Source: Haemaphysalis longicornis (taxonomy: Eukaryota; Arthropoda; Arachnida; Ixodida; Ixodidae). From it: a stretch of DNA of 64,000 nt. Location: NCBI GenBank assembly GCA_013339765.2, contig CM023450.1, forward strand, positions 188,188,688 to 188,252,687, written 5' to 3'. Made by a program: the position numbers and the translations under genes. Of the stretch, positions 63,366-64,000 are shown in pieces. Under the pieces are notes generated by a model that was not told the origin of the DNA, ran no database searches, and saw only the letters and a list, made by a program, of their open reading frames with translations. Positions within the stretch are counted from its first letter, which is position 1. Each line of letters opens with the position of its first letter.

Positions 63366-63421
63366 TAAGTACTGTCGCGGTAAGTATGGAAGTCCACGGG
63401 CTTAACTGGACCACCAGAGGT

Positions 63422-63459
63422 GATTTTAACGTGGTATATCTCGATTTTAACGTGGTATA
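63422..63459 (+). repeat. 17-bp direct repeat
   Basis: GATTTTAACGTGGTATA occurs at 63,422-63,438 and 63,443-63,459, separated by four bases, at the 5' edge of the RTE fragment. It may be linked to that insertion. Confidence 0.85.
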
Positions 63460-64000
63460 ATGGGTCCACAGCTACCATCATCCTCCATAAGGAGAGCAGT
63501 GAAATACCTATAAGGAAGGGTGTCAGACAAGGAGACACAATCTCTCCAATGTTATTCACAGCATGTTTACAGGAAGTATTCAGAACGTTGGATTGGGAAC
63601 AGGTGGGAGTAAGGGTTAATGGGGAATACCTCTGTAACCTCAGATTTGCTGATGACGTTGCCTTGCTAAGTAACTCGCGGGACGAATTGCAAAGCATGCT
63701 TTCCGCACTGGATGAACAGAGTAGAACCGTGGGCCTGAAAATTAATATTGTTGAATTATTGTTGAAATCATATTGTTGAAAATAATATTGCAGAAAACTA
63801 AAGTAATGATCAATAACCTCGGGACAGCACAGCGGTTTGAGATAGGTGGCGAGGCAGTGGAAGTGGTAAGCGAATATATCTACTTAGGCCAAGTTGTGAC
63901 CCCAGATCCCAACCATGAGGCAGAGAATGATTAGAAGGATAAGAATGGTGTGGGGTGCATATGGCAGACATTCTCAGATAATGAATAGCAGCCTACCATT
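63455..64000 (+). mobile_element. RTE-clade LINE fragment, RT region, leaves window on right
   Basis: On the plus strand the RT begins abruptly at YNGSTATIILHKESSEIPI and carries KGVRQGDTISPMLFTACLQE and the catalytic LRFADDVALLSNS. It continues DELQSMLSALDEQSRTVGLK. Near 63,745-63,790 a short TTGTTGAA-type duplication shifts the frame, after which KTKVMINNLGTAQRFEIGG and VSEYIYLGQVVTPD follow. Beyond 63,930 the frame shifts again. Upstream RT motifs (including motif A) and the endonuclease are absent. Same family as 36,190-36,765. Confidence 0.88.

Overview
This window looks like intergenic DNA from a large, repeat-rich arthropod genome, most likely a hard tick (Ixodidae). That is an inference. 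It rests on a tRNA-derived SINE of the type I know from ticks (two copies with target-site duplications), several I/R1-group LINEs with CT-rich 3' tails, an RTE LINE ending in GAT repeats, DUF7041-like Ty3/Gypsy gag genes and BEL/Pao relics. There is no sign of a bacterial or viral genome: no operons, no ribosome binding sites, and nearly every long reading frame matches a retrotransposon protein.

Layout. 1-4 kb: LINE ORF1 (minus) and a 5'-truncated LINE of the same family (plus). 5-6 kb: eight degenerate copies of a ~145-bp tandem repeat. 9.0-10.5 kb: a terminal-inverted-repeat element flanked by TTAA, with a diverged partial copy near 61 kb. 10.6-11.8 kb: a LINE RNase H fragment carrying a nested SINE. 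14.5-15.8 kb: a CR1/L2-like relic. 17-21 kb: tRNA-derived repeats, one probable host 3'-terminal exon and another LINE relic. 22-25.6 kb: a Gypsy gag-protease that runs into a second gag. 25.8-36.8 kb: LINE, Gypsy (integrase before RT), BEL/Pao and RTE relics. 37.9-42.9 kb: an internally deleted Gypsy element whose 5' LTR is split by an 850-bp insertion. 44.2-50.4 kb: a near full-length I/R1-group LINE with few stops but a broken RT site. 50.6-55.9 kb: an apparently intact LINE with two complete ORFs. 56.2-58.4 kb: an LTR-PBS-gag-protease element ending in an inverted piece of its own LTR. 58.7-59.4 kb: a probable host terminal exon with an IQ-like motif and five tandem poly(A) signals. 60-64 kb: a full-length SINE, LINE and LTR ends, a 90-bp tandem repeat and an RTE fragment that leaves the window.

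The genes do not form a pathway; the window is a record of nested insertion. The only element that looks able to encode its own mobility is the LINE at 50,577-55,945. Its ORF1 (nucleic-acid chaperone) and ORF2 (endonuclease, RT, RNase H) overlap by ATGA, which suggests coupled translation. The least explained items are the TTAA element, the tRNA-like repeat with palindromic ends, the RS-rich ORF1 family, the gag-protease-gag fusion and the inverted LTR fragment with tandem TATA motifs.
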